A DNA stretch of 64,000 nucleotides. Source: Haemaphysalis longicornis (Eukaryota > Arthropoda > Arachnida > Ixodida > Ixodidae). Below the pieces are notes generated by a model, which was not told the DNA's origin, ran no database searches, and worked only from the letters and a program-made list of their open reading frames with translations. The position numbers and the translations under genes were made by a program. Location: the NCBI GenBank assembly GCA_013339765.2, contig CM023449.1, positions 35,914,353 through 35,978,352 of the forward strand. Reading direction: 5' to 3'. The stretch's first letter is position 1. Every line of letters starts with the position of its first letter. Of the stretch, positions 10,901-20,929 are shown piece after piece.

Positions 10901-11207
10901 AACACCCCCTCGTGATCACGTTCGGCTTAACACGCCTCGTTTGTCCCTCTGCGGAAATCTTGGTGAATTAACGTGTATGTTCGAGAGGAGGAGCGCACCG
11001 CACCGCAGCTGCGAGGCGCCGACCGGAGTGAAGGGAGAGGAGGCGCAGTCACGTGAGAGAATGCAGAACTAGCGGGTTTGTAGTATCACGTGTACACCAC
11101 GCAGTTATCAAGCCGCTATAACGCCGCTGAGTCGCCAACGCACGCCGCTGACGACGTAGTTTGAATGCGTTAAAGATATAAGGCGCGTTACTAACACTGA
11201 TATCAAC
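10901..11207. other. No recognisable gene
   Basis: GC-rich sequence without family resemblance separates the minus-strand RNase H LINE from the tRNA-like unit hit by the Tx1-like LINE. Confidence 0.4.
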
Positions 11208-11223
11208 GTCGCGTCCGTGGCTT
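11208..11223 (+). other. 5' part of tRNA-like unit, left target duplication
   Basis: The 16 bases GTCGCGTCCGTGGCTT are the left copy of a target duplication, repeated perfectly at 13480-13495. They contain the start of a pol III A box. The rest of the unit lies at 13496-13560, separated by the LINE. Confidence 0.9.
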
Positions 11224-13479
11224 GGAATGGGGCCCAATTCTTTTTTTGATAAATGCAGGCAGGAAGGTCGGCTCCTTCCCTCCATGCGGCAAAGCCACCT
11301 CGTTCTGATCCCCAAAGAGACCAGCTCCAAAGCTTTACCGGCCGTAACCGACTTCCGCCCAATCACACTCCTATCGACCGACTATAAGATACTCGCTAGG
11401 ATCCTAGCTCGACGCCTCGAGATGGCCCTCCGAGGCGTGGTTGGTGAACATCAAACCTGCGGGTTCAAAGGTCGCTCAATCAACGCCAATTTACATCGGA
11501 TGAGGACCGCCTGCGAGGCTGCAGAGATGGGCGTGATACCTATTGCGGTACTGCAACTGGATCTTCGAAAGGCCTTCGATCAAGTCGATCGGACATTTCT
11601 CTTCGCTCTACTTCAGCACTGCGGGATAGGGGAAACAATGATGAAATGGCTAGAAACGTGTTACGCAGACATCACAACAAGTGTGATGTTGGGGGGAGCA
11701 CTCGGACCACCCATAGAGGTCAGCAGGTCGGTCCGCCAGGGATGTCCAATGTCTCCTGTCTTGTTCGCGCTCTATCTGGAACCGCTCTGTCGAATGATCG
11801 CTACTTCCAATTCGATCAGGGGACTGGTCCTCGGGAATGAAGAACTCCGCGTGCTAGCGTACGCGGACGACATCGCCGTCGTCTGCACATCACGAACCCA
11901 GGTGAGCGAGGTCGCGGAGCTCGCACGTCGCTTCTGCCACTTCTCTGGAGCGGAGCTAAACCTCTCCAAATCGGAGGGTACTGGCTGGGTGAATGGGAAC
12001 TCAAGCCCCCCAGCTTCTGCGGCGCTCGCTGGAAGGATTCAATACACCGCTACCTGGGCGTGAACATGGCCCTAGGGGAAGCCAACGCAGCCAGATGGCT
12101 ACCTAGGCTAACGGCAGCGGAGGCCAAGTTGCAACCATGGAGAACACGCCACATCGCCTTGGTCGCCAGAGCACACATCTGCAACGTCGTAGTGTACCCG
12201 GCTACCCTATACTCGGCGCGAGTCACCTCCATCGACAAGAAATCGGTGAACAAGTTGCACCGACAGTGGGCGGTCTTCGTCTGGCGCTCCTCGTACGAGC
12301 CTATGAGACGCACAAATCTCTTTTGGGGACTAGATGCCGGCGGCCTAGGTCTGGTCCACGTGGAGATTAAGCTGACAGTCCAACGTTTTATATATTTCCG
12401 AGACCAGTCCGACCCTTTTCTCCGTGGAGCACTCCAGTCAATCGGCTCTGCCCACATATCAAAGTGGCAGGTCACAACTGTCCAACTGCACCATGGCGCG
12501 CGAGCCGCCCCTTTCTATAGAGAAATCGCTGGCGCCATCACCCTACTGGAACAGCAGTTTTCATGGGACTACCTCCTAGCAGTTAAGCCCCGCCGGCTAT
12601 ACCGCGACCTTCTCGCAAAGCTCCTTCCCCCACCCCTGTACCGACAGCCACCAGTCGAGGCGGCTAAGCGGGGCGTACTAAAGCGAATCATGTGCCTGCC
12701 GATTCCGACTGGGACGAAAAACTTTTTCTGCCGTTTCCACTTCGGGGTGCTACCGGTGGGATCACGACAGGAAGAACGTGGCTTCTTTCTGCCGCGCGGT
12801 GCGGGCTGCTTCCTGTGCGGGAGGTTGGAGACGGCGGAGCATGTGTTCCTAGAATGCAACACTGCACGTTATTTCTGGGACGAGGTGCAGTGTTTTCTGG
12901 GCGTCCACTGGGACATTGACTGGGCAGGTCTCCGTTACCTGGACGTACCGATAGAACACTCGGAGCTGTGCGAATGCGTCATTACACTTGGCCTACACTC
13001 ACTGTGGCGTGCGCGAGTGGATGCGGTGGAGTGTACCCCCACCCCGAAGCCAGCGTGGAGGCATTTCGTCCACAAGATGGAGTGGACCGTCAGCGCGCTC
13101 GGGGCACCCGACTCAGACTCAGAACTAGGACAAGCCCTTGCGCGCTGCTGCCGTGCGACGGTAGCTTTTAAAACAAAGGAGCTGGAACGCTATAAGTGGA
13201 TATGAAGCCAGCAACAGGCTAGGCTGCAACGAAACACAACTCCCCCTTTTTCCTTTTTTACCCGTAAATGTGATCTCTATAGTGTATGAGTGTGATTTCT
13301 ATTGAACAGCGTAACACGCCAGTCAGGAAAGTGGCATCAACAATGTAACAAAGGCAGCAGCATGTATAGTAGTGTGTCTTGCCCAGTACATATTTGCCCT
13401 GTGCCTTGCCCTGTACATATTTATGATGTAAATAAACCTGGTTTTGTTAAAAAAAAAACCGCCGACATAAAAAAAAAAA
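11224..13479 (+). mobile_element. 5'-truncated Tx1/L1-clade LINE with target duplication
   Basis: The insertion is bounded by a perfect 16-bp duplication (11208-11223, 13480-13495) and ends in an A-rich tail (13450-13479). It holds the reverse transcriptase from motif 1 onward plus the complete C-terminal region and a 3' UTR with AATAAA at 13430. The endonuclease and ORF1 are lost to 5' truncation. Reverse transcriptase features and C-terminal length point to the Tx1/L1 group rather than to the RNase-H-bearing LINEs nearby. Tx1-group elements are known for target specificity, and insertion in a tRNA-like A box is consistent with that. Confidence 0.88.
11227..13205 (+). pseudogene. Reverse transcriptase ORF2 (Tx1/L1-like), one frameshift
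   Basis: The first frame (11227-12063) covers reverse transcriptase motifs: HLVLIPKE, DFRPITLLSTDYKI, QTCGFKGRSI, QLDLRKAFDQVD (catalytic Asp), SVRQGCPMSPVLFALYLEP and LAYADDIAVV with the catalytic YADD intact. Near 12027 the frame shifts, and the second frame (12060-13205, opening upstream at HRYLGVNMA) carries the thumb and C-terminal region, including a knuckle Cys-X2-Cys-X7-His-X4-Cys (CFLCGRLETAEHVFLEC) and ends ELERYKWI. Apart from the truncation, that single frameshift is the only lesion seen, so the copy is young. It cannot make a functional protein. Confidence 0.88.
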
Positions 13480-13495
13480 GTCGCGTCCGTGGCTT

Positions 13496-13570
13496 AGTCG
13501 GTAGAGCGTCGCGCTGCGGCCGCAAAGTCCGCAGATCGAAACCTGGCGCCGGATGCTGTTTTTTTTTTTA
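13496..13570 (+). other. tRNA-like unit split by the LINE (remainder)
   Basis: With the right target copy included, the sequence reads TGGCTTAGTCGGTAGAGCG, a canonical A box, then an anticodon-arm-like GCTGCGGCCGCAAAGTCCGC, a B-box-like AGATCGAAACCTGG, and a T run (13559-13569) that would terminate pol III. It is a tRNA gene relative or the head of a second SINE family. A and B boxes were about 45 nt apart before the insertion. Confidence 0.65.
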
Positions 13571-13649
13571 TATAGTGTAGTGACCTGGCTGGCGCGCCGA
13601 GAGAGGGTGTTGCGAGCTGGAGAGTAGTAAAGGGGCTTTAGGAGAGTAG

Positions 13650-13985
13650 GCGAGGGGGGAGAGGAGGCGCTATGCGAGCGCCCTCACGCGTCGGAAATCT
13701 CCCCCCGTTGCTAAGGAAGACGAGGAGCGCGCGCACCCGCAGCTGTTGCTATGCGGACTACGGCGGCGGACGATTCAGGCTCGCTTAAGAAGTGCATTCG
13801 CACTTATTCCTGGCCAATCTCCCACGTGGGTATGTGCCATGTCAGCGGCCAGGCAGCGCGCGCCCATCTCCCCCCGTTGCTAAGGAAGACGAAGAGCGCG
13901 CGCACCCTCAGCTGTTGCTATGCGGACGGCGGAAGGTTCGGGGTCGCTTATAAAGTGCATTCGCACTTAAAAGTATGCGAAATAA
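13650..13985 (+). repeat. Repeat T, left copy of inverted pair around the SLC22 gene
   Basis: Contains two internal direct copies of CTCCCCCCGTTGCTAAGGAA followed by GCAGCTGTTGCTATGCGGAC (13697-13760 and 13868-13927) and twice AAGTGCATTCGCACTT, itself nearly palindromic. The reverse complement of about 250 bp of this block lies at 16709-16956. No coding sense. Confidence 0.85.
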
Positions 13986-14115
13986 GCTGTTCTGTCTATC
14001 TGTCTGCCACCAAACCACCACATACTTGATGGCCCGCCATTTTCGTCACATACCCATCGGGGATACCCCAAGAAAAGGGTTAGCTATTTAGAGCTAATGC
14101 GGCTTTTCATGGCAG

Positions 14116-14123
14116 TATAAATT
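14116..14123 (+). promoter_or_regulatory. TATA-like box upstream of the SLC22 gene
   Basis: TATAAATT is 124 bases upstream of the first in-frame ATG (14240). It is the best core-promoter candidate before an apparently intronless coding region. A transcription start near 14145 would be expected. This is a motif match only. Confidence 0.35.
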
Positions 14124-14404
14124 TCACCTCTAGATATAGTGGCGCGAACGAAAACCGCCAAGTCACATGAGGGAATTGGAAGAAAATAAAAGATTGACGC
14201 ATCCCGAGATTCCACGCGTGCTGCAACTCGTCATTACCGTTGGTTCGTTGGTTCGAAGGCAGAGGACACCAAAGAAGAAGAAGCAGCAGCAGCAGGACAA
14301 GCCTCGAGCGTATTCGCCGCGATCGCCCAGGAAGAAGCTGCTCTCGACACAGGCCTCGGCAGCAAACGAACCAGGCGTCAGTACTTCCTGTGGAATACTC
14401 GGCA

Positions 14405-16174
14405 ATGCTGAAGTTGCTCTTCCCAGCCCACTTGATCCCACCGATCGACGTCCAGACGAGCGACGGTTTCGACTGCGCCGACGCCTACGGCCACGGCGAC
14501 TTCCAGGGCCGAGCTATCGTCATCACCGTCGTCTTCGTCTGGCTCATGCACACGCACACCCTGGCCTTCCCTCTGATCTCGGTCGACATCGACCACTGGT
14601 GCAAGCAGCCCGAGGGCCTCAACATCTCGGCGGCAGAGTGGAAAGCGACGGCCCTGCCCCCGGAAAACGACGGGACGCGCAGTCGGTGCACCGTCTACGC
14701 GGAACCGGGCGACCCGAACGACACGAGGGTCATCGCCTGCGACCAGTGGGACTACGACCCCGAGATGGTGCACACCACCATAGTAAGCAGGTGGAACATG
14801 GTGTGTGGGAGGAAGTGGCGGATCGCCGCCTGCAACGCCGTCTCCATGGCCGGCGCCCTGTTGTTCTTGGCCGTGTTCGGTTACCTGGCGGACGCCAAGG
14901 GCCGGACGCCCGTCGCCTGGCTCAGCGGCGTGGTGATGGTGGTCTCCACGCTGGGCTGCTGCTTCCCCTCCTCCTACACCATCTACGTGTTCAACAGGTT
15001 CTTCGCCACGGGCTCCTCCGGCGTCCTCGGCACCCTGGGATTGGTCCTCCTGCACGAACTGTCCGCCGACCAGCACCGCACCCTCCACGTTGCCAGCAGC
15101 TTGACTCTGGGCCTGGCCCTCGCCGACGCGTTCTTCAACACGATCAAGCAAGCGGAAGGCCTGGACTGGGTGGCGCGGCAGCTGATCATCGTGGCCCCCA
15201 GCCTGCTGCTGCCGGCCGCCTTCATCCTGATGGTGGAGAGTCCTCGCTGGCTCATGGCCGCCCGGAGGCTCGAAGGCGCCCTGCTCGTGATGCTGGGTGC
15301 CGCCAGGGTGAACGACTTCCCCGCCGACAGCGCCACCCGCCTCTTGAAGGCGGCCGAACACAGACTGAACAAAGCGCCGGTCGCGGAAGGGGCAGCAGCG
15401 GCCTCCGGTGTGCCGACCCCCGGCATGGTGCAGCGCCGGGCCGCCATTATGTTCCTGTCGTCCTTCTCTGTCCTCTTCTACTACTACTCGATCGTCCTGG
15501 CCTCGGCGGACAGTGGCGTACCGTGGCTCTGGTGGAGCGAGCTGGTGTCCACGTTGGTGGCCTACCTCTTGCTACGGTGGCTGTACAAGAGGATCGCGCC
15601 GGTCAGGCTGCTGGCAGGCGCCTACCTTTTGGCGGGCACTTTGAGCAGCCTCGTCAGCCTGACAGCTTCCGTCTTTGGCGGCGATCCCGCGCATACCGCC
15701 CAAAGCGCCGCGCTGGTCCTCGCGTGGTGCTCCGCCATGGTCGCCGTGGTCGCCCACTTCACCTACTGCCTCGAGCTGTTCCCCACTCCCGTGCGAGCAG
15801 CCGGAATGTGCCTGTCAGCCGCCAGCTCGCGACTCGGAGGCGTCTTCGCGTCCCTGGTGTATCTGATGCACGGCGACGGCAGGGAAAGCATGCTGTTTGG
15901 GCTGACTGCGCTCGCCGTGTACGCCTCTGCGTGGTCCCTCAACGGACTGCCCGCCGAAGCAGCACAGCGATGTGACGACTCTCACCGAGCGAGCGACGCT
16001 CAGTCGTTGGCGTCCGGAAGCAGGCGAAGTCTTGTCGAGGAGATGAAGAGGACTTTGGAGCCTCTCCCCAGCTCGAGGATCAGCAAGAAGAGGTCTTCTG
16101 GGCACAACAAGAGCAGCCTGGAGAAAACCGTCAATGTGCAGCCAAGTGGCACCCACAATGAGCGTGTTCATTGA
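14405..16174 (+). CDS. SLC22-family (organic cation/anion transporter-like) membrane transporter
   Basis: A 589-residue major facilitator protein in one exon. The N-terminal signature DGFDCADAYGHGDFQ (20-34) precedes TM1 (36-62). A large Cys-rich extracellular loop follows (63-140: DHWCKQP, CDQWDYD, TTIVSRWNMVC). TM2 and the MFS motif GYLADAKGRTP (159-169) come next, then TM3-TM6, ESPRWLMAARR (278-288), a cytosolic loop to 345, TM7-TM12, and ELFPTPVRAAG (457-467) after TM10. A Ser/Lys-rich tail of about 75 residues follows. All SLC22 landmarks are in order, so it is probably functional at the plasma membrane; substrate unknown. ATG 14405 is chosen because the frame upstream to ATG 14240 (55 residues, Arg/Ser-rich) is unlike the family, though 14240 is possible. 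An acceptor-like CTCTTCCCAG at 14419-14428 leaves open a missing first exon. Confidence 0.85.
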   Translation: MLKLLFPAHLIPPIDVQTSDGFDCADAYGHGDFQGRAIVITVVFVWLMHTHTLAFPLISVDIDHWCKQPEGLNISAAEWKATALPPENDGTRSRCTVYAEPGDPNDTRVIACDQWDYDPEMVHTTIVSRWNMVCGRKWRIAACNAVSMAGALLFLAVFGYLADAKGRTPVAWLSGVVMVVSTLGCCFPSSYTIYVFNRFFATGSSGVLGTLGLVLLHELSADQHRTLHVASSLTLGLALADAFFNTIKQAEGLDWVARQLIIVAPSLLLPAAFILMVESPRWLMAARRLEGALLVMLGAARVNDFPADSATRLLKAAEHRLNKAPVAEGAAAASGVPTPGMVQRRAAIMFLSSFSVLFYYYSIVLASADSGVPWLWWSELVSTLVAYLLLRWLYKRIAPVRLLAGAYLLAGTLSSLVSLTASVFGGDPAHTAQSAALVLAWCSAMVAVVAHFTYCLELFPTPVRAAGMCLSAASSRLGGVFASLVYLMHGDGRESMLFGLTALAVYASAWSLNGLPAEAAQRCDDSHRASDAQSLASGSRRSLVEEMKRTLEPLPSSRISKKRSSGHNKSSLEKTVNVQPSGTHNERVH

Positions 16175-16630
16175 TGGTGCTGTCTATGGCGTTTAATTAC
16201 GCGAACTCTTGGTTTATCTATAGTCTTCTATTTATATCTAGTTTTTTTTTTTTCGTAGTTCACTAAAACGATTCCTGGTATCGCAGTTTGATGTTCTCTT
16301 TGTGTAGGGAATCAGGGTGCAAAGCGCGTGGAACTGCTTGGAACTCACTTAACATTTCTTCTATCGCACACAGATCGAGCAGCGGTGGTTTCTACGTCTC
16401 GCGTGCGCGCGCGTATTCAACTACTGCCTCGTTGCAGCTCTCGACGTGACTGTACTATTTACGCCTCAGCGCAATAACATTCTGGGATAAGCGCGTTGAT
16501 TCGAATGCTTCCGGTCAAGATTTGTTCGAAGAAGCAGCTTCCCGAAGCTCGGAGGATAGTGCCCCTCAATGCACACGTCTGGACAGCGGGCACTTCGGGC
16601 AATTCCGGCTGAATGCATGTACGGAAGGGA

Positions 16631-16636
16631 AATAAA
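16631..16636 (+). terminator. Poly(A) signal of the SLC22 gene
   Basis: AATAAA lies 457 bases after the stop codon and is followed at 16655-16690 by GT/T-rich sequence (CCTGTGTGG, GTCTTTTTGTGTC) suitable as a downstream element. Confidence 0.5.
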
Positions 16637-16708
16637 TTCTGCAAAACGTTCTTCGGCCCTGTGTGGCATACCCTGTCTTTTTGTGTCTTCAAATTCGCTC
16701 TACTAGAA

Positions 16709-16956
16709 TTTGCATTTTAAGTGCGAATGCACTTTATAAGCGACCCCGAACCTTCCGCCGTCCGCATAGCAACAGCTGCGGGTGCGCGCGCTTTTCGTCT
16801 TCTTAGCAACGGGGGGAGATGGGCGCGCGCTGCCTGGCCGCTGACATGGCACATACCCACGTAGGAGATTGGCCAGGAATAAGTGCGAATGCACTTCTTA
16901 AGCGAGCCTGAATCGTCGCGCTCGCATAGCGCCCTCCTCTCCCCCCTCGCCTACTC
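16709..16956 (-). repeat. Repeat T, right inverted copy, truncated by the gap
   Basis: Reverse complement of 13650-13975, including AAGTGCGAATGCACTT twice and CTTAGCAACGGGGGGAGATG. It runs straight into the assembly gap. The 3' flank after the gap does not continue the repeat. Confidence 0.85.
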
Positions 16957-17056
16957 NNNNNNNNNNNNNNNNNNNNNNNNNNNNNNNNNNNNNNNNNNNN
17001 NNNNNNNNNNNNNNNNNNNNNNNNNNNNNNNNNNNNNNNNNNNNNNNNNNNNNNNN
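16957..17056. other. Assembly gap, 100 N
   Basis: Exactly 100 undetermined bases, a conventional scaffold-gap length. The true distance is unknown. Open frames crossing it are meaningless. Confidence 0.99.
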
Positions 17057-17179
17057 GTTCTGCTAGTGCTTCTGCACATGGCCCGAACACAGTACAGAAA
17101 CACACGAGCACGCTTTCCCGAGTTCGCGAGATCTCGGCTGCGGCGCCCGCTTCGTCGATGCACGTCTCAACACAAAGAA

Positions 17180-17595
17180 GTTTGTTAGATGCGACGCTCA
17201 GAGCACCTCTTGTCGGCGGCCCTGTCCTTCCTGCGTGCGTCCGTTTTGTCCGCGTGCGTCCGTTGTTGTCCGCAGCCACACTCCGCCTCTCCTCTCCGAT
17301 AGCGAACACTCTCTCGCGAGGGGCATTGGATTGGATTGGATTGGATTGGCTTGACTTGACTTGACTTGGATTGTATTGGATTTTGATTGGATTGAATTGG
17401 ATTAAAGTGGATTGTGTTGGATTGTGTTGAGTCATAGCCACGGCACTCTGTCTCTCCGCGGTCTCCTCTCCTTCGGGCGCGCTGCGCATATAACCGGTGT
17501 GCCGCTCTCCGGCGGCCTTTCGGTCGACGGTTGCTCTCCGATTGAGCTTGAACCCTCAGCGTCGCATCACACCAGGGTTCCCGCGAGGGGAGGTG
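17180..17595 (-). repeat. Dispersed repeat R (copy 2) with (CCAAT)n insertion
   Basis: On the minus strand it matches 45830-46275 block by block: GGAACCCTGGTGTGATGCGA, CCCGAAGGAGAGGAGAC, GCAGGAAGGACA, and the end GCGTCGCATCTAA. A (TGGAT/ATCCA)n microsatellite at 17328-17425 interrupts it, like the 3' tail of the LINE at 5749-5764 in reverse. Confidence 0.6.
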
Positions 17596-17899
17596 GGCGT
17601 AATTTTTTTTTTCGTATTTTTCAACTGCCGCGGCTCGAGTCATCGATGGCGGGGCCTGTTTCAACACATTTTCGATGAAGGCGGGCTTTCCGTAAGGCAC
17701 AGGTGCACTAGACAAAACTTGCTGCACGCTCGAACAGCGCAGCGGCGCGCTGAACCGTAACAGGGGTTAGAAATCGGCCAATGTCGTGGGAGACAACCCC
17801 GATGCGCCGGACAGCTGTGCAGCTATAACAAGCATATAGTGCGCGCAGTACCAAGAGCAGTACGCACTGGTGCTTCGATGTTTACGTGCACTTTCGTAA

Positions 17900-18193
17900 C
17901 TTCCATTGTTTACTCTACCATTCTAACGGCTATGAACAGAATATGCATTACATTAAAGCGCAACTAGCTCGCTCTGCAAGGCTTGCGTTTGCTTTTGCCA
18001 GCTTCAGCTGCACATAATACGTCATAGGTTCTAGTGCGGGAAATGAGCTAGTGAGTCGCAAGGACAATCTCTTTTTTTCCCAATTATATAGCTTAGTTGA
18101 GTGACGTTTGCGTTAAAAGTGGTGTCAGTGTTATTTTAACGAAGCACTCTTCCGAATCAACCCCACTTGCATCTTGTCCGCATGCACCTTTAA
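17900..18193 (-). mobile_element. Family K1 MITE end (reverse copy)
   Basis: The reverse complement of 17951-18193 aligns with 60117-60345: terminus TTAAAGGTGCATGCGGACAA, then ATAACACTGACACCACTTTT, AGCTCATTTCCCGCA and GGCAAAAGCAAACGCAA. Only part of the element is clear. Confidence 0.6.
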
Positions 18194-18340
18194 ATCGTTG
18201 GTAAATTGTTGTATGGTGGATGGATATAGCTTGTTTGCGAGCGCATAATCTCGGTTTAATATGCGTTTGATTTTACCAGCCCCGCGGCCAATCGCACAAG
18301 CGGCCCGCAACACGTCGTACCTCTATGAGGGAAAGTAGTT

Positions 18341-18486
18341 CTCTTCTGATGGAGGCGAAAAGCAAAAACGCCCGTGTGTACGAGATTTCGGATCACGTTA
18401 AAAGATCCCCAGGTGGTCAAAATTAATCCGGAGCCGTCCACCACGGCGCGCCTCATGGCCTGCGTTGCGTCGGCGCGTTAAACCCT

Positions 18487-18564
<78 letters not shown>
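18341..18564 (+). mobile_element. Ruka-like SINE, 5' truncated, long (CAAT)n tail
   Basis: The body from CTTCTGATGGAGGCG to GGCGCGTTAAACCCTACAAT is present; the tRNA-like head with both pol III boxes is missing. The tail is about 19 repeats of AATC (18491-18564). Eight bases, AAGTAGTT, flank the insertion at 18333-18340 and 18565-18572. Confidence 0.88.
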
Positions 18565-18566
<2 letters not shown>

Positions 18567-18599
18567 GTAGTTAATACGACCACGCGTGTTCTGTTTCTT

Positions 18600-18705
18600 C
18601 ATGGCATAGCCTATTTCGCTAAAGTTTGCATAAAAAGTGGTCAAGTGTTATTCTAACGAAGAGTTTTTTTGCCCGAAACAGACTCGTACTACGTTTTCAT
18701 GGCCC
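18600..18705 (+). repeat. Fragment of a K1 element end
   Basis: GTGTTATTCTAACGAAGAGT and CGTTTTCATGGCCCTA resemble K1 right ends. It may be the far side of the element split by the preceding SINE. Confidence 0.4.
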
Positions 18706-18779
18706 TAACTGTACGCTTTACGTACACGACGCGCGTACCACGGAACGTTAGAATTCTGCCCCGCGCGCGCTATTTCGCA

Positions 18780-19750
18780 TACCACCGCTCCGACTCAATA
18801 TCCCCCCCCCCCCTCCCTTCCAGACGGCTTCACCGCAGGGCACGAGGATTCCCAGAAGGAAAAAAAGAAAGCGAGTTTATTTATTCTGCCTCTCGCAAAT
18901 GTCTTCGACGCGATCAGAAACAAAACCAAGGCGAGCGGGGCGTTCTCTTTCCTCCTTTTTTTTGCTGATCGACGACAGTTCGAGGGCGATAGCGCTGAAT
19001 ACTGACGGCGAAGAAACGCGGCGGCGAAACGAAAGGAGAAGGGGCAAATAGAGGGAGGAAGTTGGGAGCACAGCGGGCAGGGAACGGCGATTTGGGAAGG
19101 AGCTAGGCGGTTGGGAGAAGGGGTCTAGAAACGGCGGCGGTTGTCATTTCCGTTACGTGCGCGGCATGAACGAGAAGGCCGCGGCGTCGTGATTCGAAGC
19201 TGCGCGCCAACGTGTTCCGAGCAAACGGCACTAAGATGAGGAGACCTGCTAGGCGTCTGCGAAGACTTGCCCTCTTGACGCACATCTAGCTTCTCTAGCG
19301 GGAGTTCCTCGGTACGATTTGCTGGTTCGTTTATAACCCCGCACTTTCGATCATAATTGTGAGCCACGCTTCTTGAAATGGAGTAACCGGCTCGAACGTT
19401 CACCACAGGGTTAGGCGACGTCGAAAGCAGTGCGGCTACTCGCAATACCCCATCCCTTCAGTGGGCTCTCCTAAGTTAAATCTTCCGACTCTCGATAACG
19501 AAGTGGGAGGGTTCGACTAGGGAAAGAAGGAAACTCGTGAAAACTAAGAAACCCCGCGTGGAGTCAATCAGAGCCAGATGGCAGGAGTTTAAAATAACTC
19601 TTCAAAACAAATTCTCACTTTTCAGCGAGCAGAACGAGGTCAGTGTAAACAGGATAGATAGATGACACCCCTAACATCGGCACTCAGTGAATCAGCAGCA
19701 GCTGTGGGAGACGCAGCATGTAGAGCACCAACTGGAAACCTAAAAAAATG
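18780..19750. other. No recognisable gene
   Basis: Purine-rich stretches and a C run (18802-18815) are present. Short frames on both strands lack family resemblance. No terminal repeats found. Confidence 0.4.
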
Positions 19751-19770
19751 AAGGAACTAATTGCCAAACG

Positions 19771-20123
<353 letters not shown>

Positions 20124-20420
20124 AATTGCCAAACGTAAGAACATCAAAGTGGATCGGATTGAATTGGCCGAGCTGTCAAAACTGATCGACAGAAACAAAA
20201 CGAAATACGTTCGTGCTGCTATAACATGGCAGTGATCGAGGAAACGCTGCAAATAGGGGGAAGCTTGAAAAAAAGCCGAGAGAAAGCTAGCCATCGGCAC
20301 AGACGGGATGTACGCACTCAGAGACGAGCAGGGTAACATGACGCAAACCTAAGACAATAAAGGTAGCAGAACGATTCTTTCTACACGAGGCTGTAGGCCA
20401 GCGACGCGTTACACCTGGAG

Positions 20421-20469
<49 letters not shown>
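20421..20469. repeat. (TA)n microsatellite
   Basis: Pure TA repeat that abuts the hairpin at 20468. Further TA arrays lie at 20620-20720 and 20883-20923. Confidence 0.95.
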
Positions 20470-20470
<1 letters not shown>

Positions 20471-20585
20471 GATAGAGAAGTCAAACTGAAAACATAACAA
20501 CATTTATTCTAACGTTTCGAACGGGGCCCGGTCGAAACGTTAGAATAAATGTTGTTATGTTTTTCAGTTTGACTTCTCTATCGTA
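20468..20585. repeat. Near-perfect hairpin, arms 53/54 nt, 11-nt loop
   Basis: The left arm at 20468-20520 begins TACGATAGAGAAGTC; the right arm at 20532-20585 is its reverse complement with one extra T; the loop is ACGGGGCCCGG. The hairpin sits between TA arrays. Confidence 0.95.
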
Positions 20586-20642
20586 CAGCTAACCTCATAG
20601 CCAGGAACCTTTCTCTTAACTATATATATATATATATATATC

Positions 20643-20719
<77 letters not shown>

Positions 20720-20723
<4 letters not shown>

Positions 20724-20775
20724 GACCGGTATTCTGGAGGTCATGGGTTCGGATCCCACCCGGCGGGCGGGTATT
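20720..20775 (+). other. 3' half of a tRNA-like unit
   Basis: GGTCATGGGTTCGGATCCCA contains a B box (GGTTCGGATCC), and GGTATTTTTTT (20770-20780) would terminate pol III. The 5' half has been replaced by the TA microsatellite. Confidence 0.5.
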
Positions 20776-20879
20776 TTTTTACCACTTCCTTCTGACTCAA
20801 AAAATTCGTCATCTGTTTCTATGACCCACCACAACCCCCCCTTTGCTTTCGGGGGTTTCCTTGACTGCCAACCCTTATT

Positions 20880-20926
<47 letters not shown>

Positions 20927-20929
20927 CGT

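Noticed and set aside
14378..15361. 327-codon antisense frame over the transporter
   Set aside because: It mirrors the codon structure of the GC-rich transporter gene and has no family resemblance.
16803..17489. 228-codon minus-strand frame
   Set aside because: It runs through the 100-N gap and two repeats.
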